Shown: piece after piece, positions 62,717-64,000 of the stretch
Layout of the letters: each line of letters starts with the position of its first letter
How positions within the stretch are numbered: the stretch's first letter is position 1
Assembly (NCBI GenBank): GCA_024636975.1
Contig: JAGXGA010000053.1
Span: 124,001 to 188,000 of the forward strand
Direction: 5' to 3'
From: Mariniphaga sp.
Lineage (GTDB): Bacteria > Bacteroidota > Bacteroidia > Bacteroidales > Prolixibacteraceae
DNA length: 64,000 bases
Notes under the pieces: model-generated
The model's database searches: none
The model's input: the letters and a program-made list of their open reading frames with translations, nothing else
Told to the model about the DNA's origin: nothing
Translations under genes and position numbers: made by a program

Positions 62717-63700
62717 TCAAAAGTAAGCCCCCTCTATTTCGGGGAATAGCGAATTTTGATATTTTAATTTGTTTTCTTTTATTATTTCCCTCCAACTACC
62801 TTCTGGATCCTCCAAAAAGCCATAAATATTGATGTAGTTCATCAACTGTTGCAGGATTATTGACACTAGATTGGAAAAAGCCCAATTGCGTTTTACCCGG
62901 CTTTTCACCAGGGTTATCAAAAGGTTGGCAAGCATGGCTCTCCAATATTTGAATTTCAATGGCATTTTCGTTATCGCCTAGAAAGTACTTCAACGGGAAG
63001 TTTTGTTTAAGTTGTTTAAACAGAAGTTCTATCTGCCAACGCTTTTTGTAAATCAGGGCTATTTTTTCAGCTGACAGTTCAAAATTGTTGGTTATAAACT
63101 CGAACAACCGCTTGTTTTCATCATCCCAGTATGCAATTCGTCTTGCAAGATGTTCCTCCTTTTAATTATCACCATAATACAGGATGATTTCTTCGTCTTT
63201 CAGAACGCCAGAATCGGCTTCATCCGGAATATCATATTCTTTTCTGGCCTTGTATAGAGCATTGTCTTTAAAGCGAGTTACATACCATATACAGTTTTTA
63301 GTAAATGCTTCATATTGGACATAATCGACATATCCTTTATCGAAAGTAATTATCGAGCCAGTGGCCAGATTATGCACCTCATTCAAAAACATGTGGTCAT
63401 GTCGGACTGCTTCGCTGTAGCGGATAAGACAAGGTACATTCTCGCTTGCCTTAATGGTGGTTTGGGCCTTTATACCTCCTTTTTTCTTGCCTTCTTTGGG
63501 GTTGCGGCCTACTCCACGTAAAATGTTCTTAAACAATGATATTGTTGTTGAATCCATAATATAGAGCCGTCTCATGTCTGCATCACTCAACCGGATGTCC
63601 GCTAAAAATTGGGCATGTTTACGATAAATGCTCATATAGATATCTCCAAAAACATTACTGCTCCGTCGACCATTGGCCTCGGAAAACGTGCTCCTGCGAA
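62717..63700 (-). pseudogene. IS4-family transposase remnant (stop and frameshift)
   Basis: A DDE transposase of the IS4 type on the minus strand, recognisable by RRSTFSEANGRRSS near the start, IMDSTTISLF (first Asp), KGGIKAQTTIKASENVP, IITFDKGYVDYV (second Asp), YKKRWQIELLFKQLKQNF (the Y-R-E region) and LANLLITLVKSRV at the end. Three defects: the first 60-70 residues are missing at about 63700, an in-frame TAA interrupts at 63162-63164, and one extra base near 62944 shifts the last 80 residues into another frame. It is dead. It lies against the truncated regulator gene at the right edge. Confidence 0.85.
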
Positions 63701-64000
63701 CTGATTTAATACCAGATGCTGCAACCCCTGCAGGTAATAGTTTAGCGCTGCCGGATTTTCAGTAAGCCGCTCTTCCAGTATTTCTTTTTCCCGGGTTGAA
63801 ATGTCGGTTTGGGTATTTCTGATTATTTCGCCGGCAATCTGGTTTTGCAGGTTGAGGAAATTTTCTTCATGAATAACTATTGGATAAGTCTCCCGCAGCA
63901 GGTATGCATCGGAAACTGCATCGGCAAGGTTTACCTGAATCCATGGTTCATTTTCAGTTTGAAATCCTTTAATTTCTATAATATAATCCACATTCAGCTC
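63632..64000 (-). pseudogene. Third HTH/FlgO-TPR regulator fragment, cut by IS4 remnant
   Basis: Open to the right edge. The readable part ELNVDYIIEIKGFQTENEPW ... NYYLQGLQHL aligns with the FlgO-like domain and first TPR of the two regulators to the left (ELGVNYIVEGSG..., SLYLQGMEVQ). About 120 residues are visible. Homology ends between 63700 and 63720, where it joins the transposase remnant, so the rest of the TPR region is missing. The last 20-odd residues before the stop at 63632 are transposase DNA read in another frame. The N-terminal HTH would lie beyond the window. The gene is probably inactivated. Confidence 0.7.

Overview
The window is a piece of a Bacteroidota chromosome. Paired SusC/SusD genes, a type IX secretion (T9SS) sorting domain, a PorE-like OmpA protein, FabI of the Bacteroidota type and promoters of the TTTG-N18-20-TAnnTTTG class all point there. 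The 2-hydroxyacyl-CoA dehydratase activase (an anaerobe family), sulfatase and polysaccharide-type genes fit a marine or sediment Marinilabiliales/Prolixibacteraceae-like organism. That lower rank is inference. No rRNA, tRNA or CRISPR array was seen.

Layout. 1-15.2 kb is a nutrient-uptake region: the end of a DUF5009-type membrane acyltransferase, a GH172 (DUF2961) lipoprotein, a secreted duplicated-domain protein, a PIG-L deacetylase, and two tandem paralogous SusC/SusD pairs, the first with an extra surface lipoprotein. 15.3-22.5 kb is housekeeping: fabI, then a probable methionine operon (short Met-containing leader ORF, degenerate aspartokinase homologue, metY, metA) running into elbB, tatD and tcdA. 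22.5-23.4 kb holds an RRM protein and a cold-shock protein behind a roughly 240-nt 5' leader. 23.5-29.2 kb is tamB/tamA. 29.5-40.2 kb has yihY, a csbD/Lmo0937 stress pair, an acidic lipoprotein, a Zn/Cd P-type ATPase, an omega-amidase, a secreted C26 peptidase, an SPFH protein, a hotdog thioesterase and a PorE-like protein. 40.2-40.8 kb is a gene-free stretch of short hairpin repeats. 40.8-48.4 kb carries a PQQ sugar dehydrogenase with its cytochrome c, a GntR/LacI hybrid regulator, an esterase, a sulfatase, a beta-lactamase-fold hydrolase and a decayed MBL-fold gene.

48.7-58.1 kb is the most unusual part. A two-gene module occurs twice in tandem. Each copy has an AraC-type HTH protein with one membrane span, a FlgO/TolB-like domain and TPRs, and a secreted protein with a TonB C-terminal domain followed by TPRs and no membrane anchor. 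Upstream lies a T9SS-exported repeat protein. The promoter region of the second TonB-like gene has five TGTTGAA boxes at about 21-bp steps, and the T9SS gene promoter has two more exactly 21 bp apart. Direct half-sites at 21 bp are the spacing AraC-family proteins use, so these are likely targets of the membrane regulator. The first copy has a diverged TGTTGCA-type version. A third regulator fragment at the right edge (63.6-64.0 kb) is cut off by a dead IS4-family transposase. Between them is a 1405-residue fused dehydratase activase.
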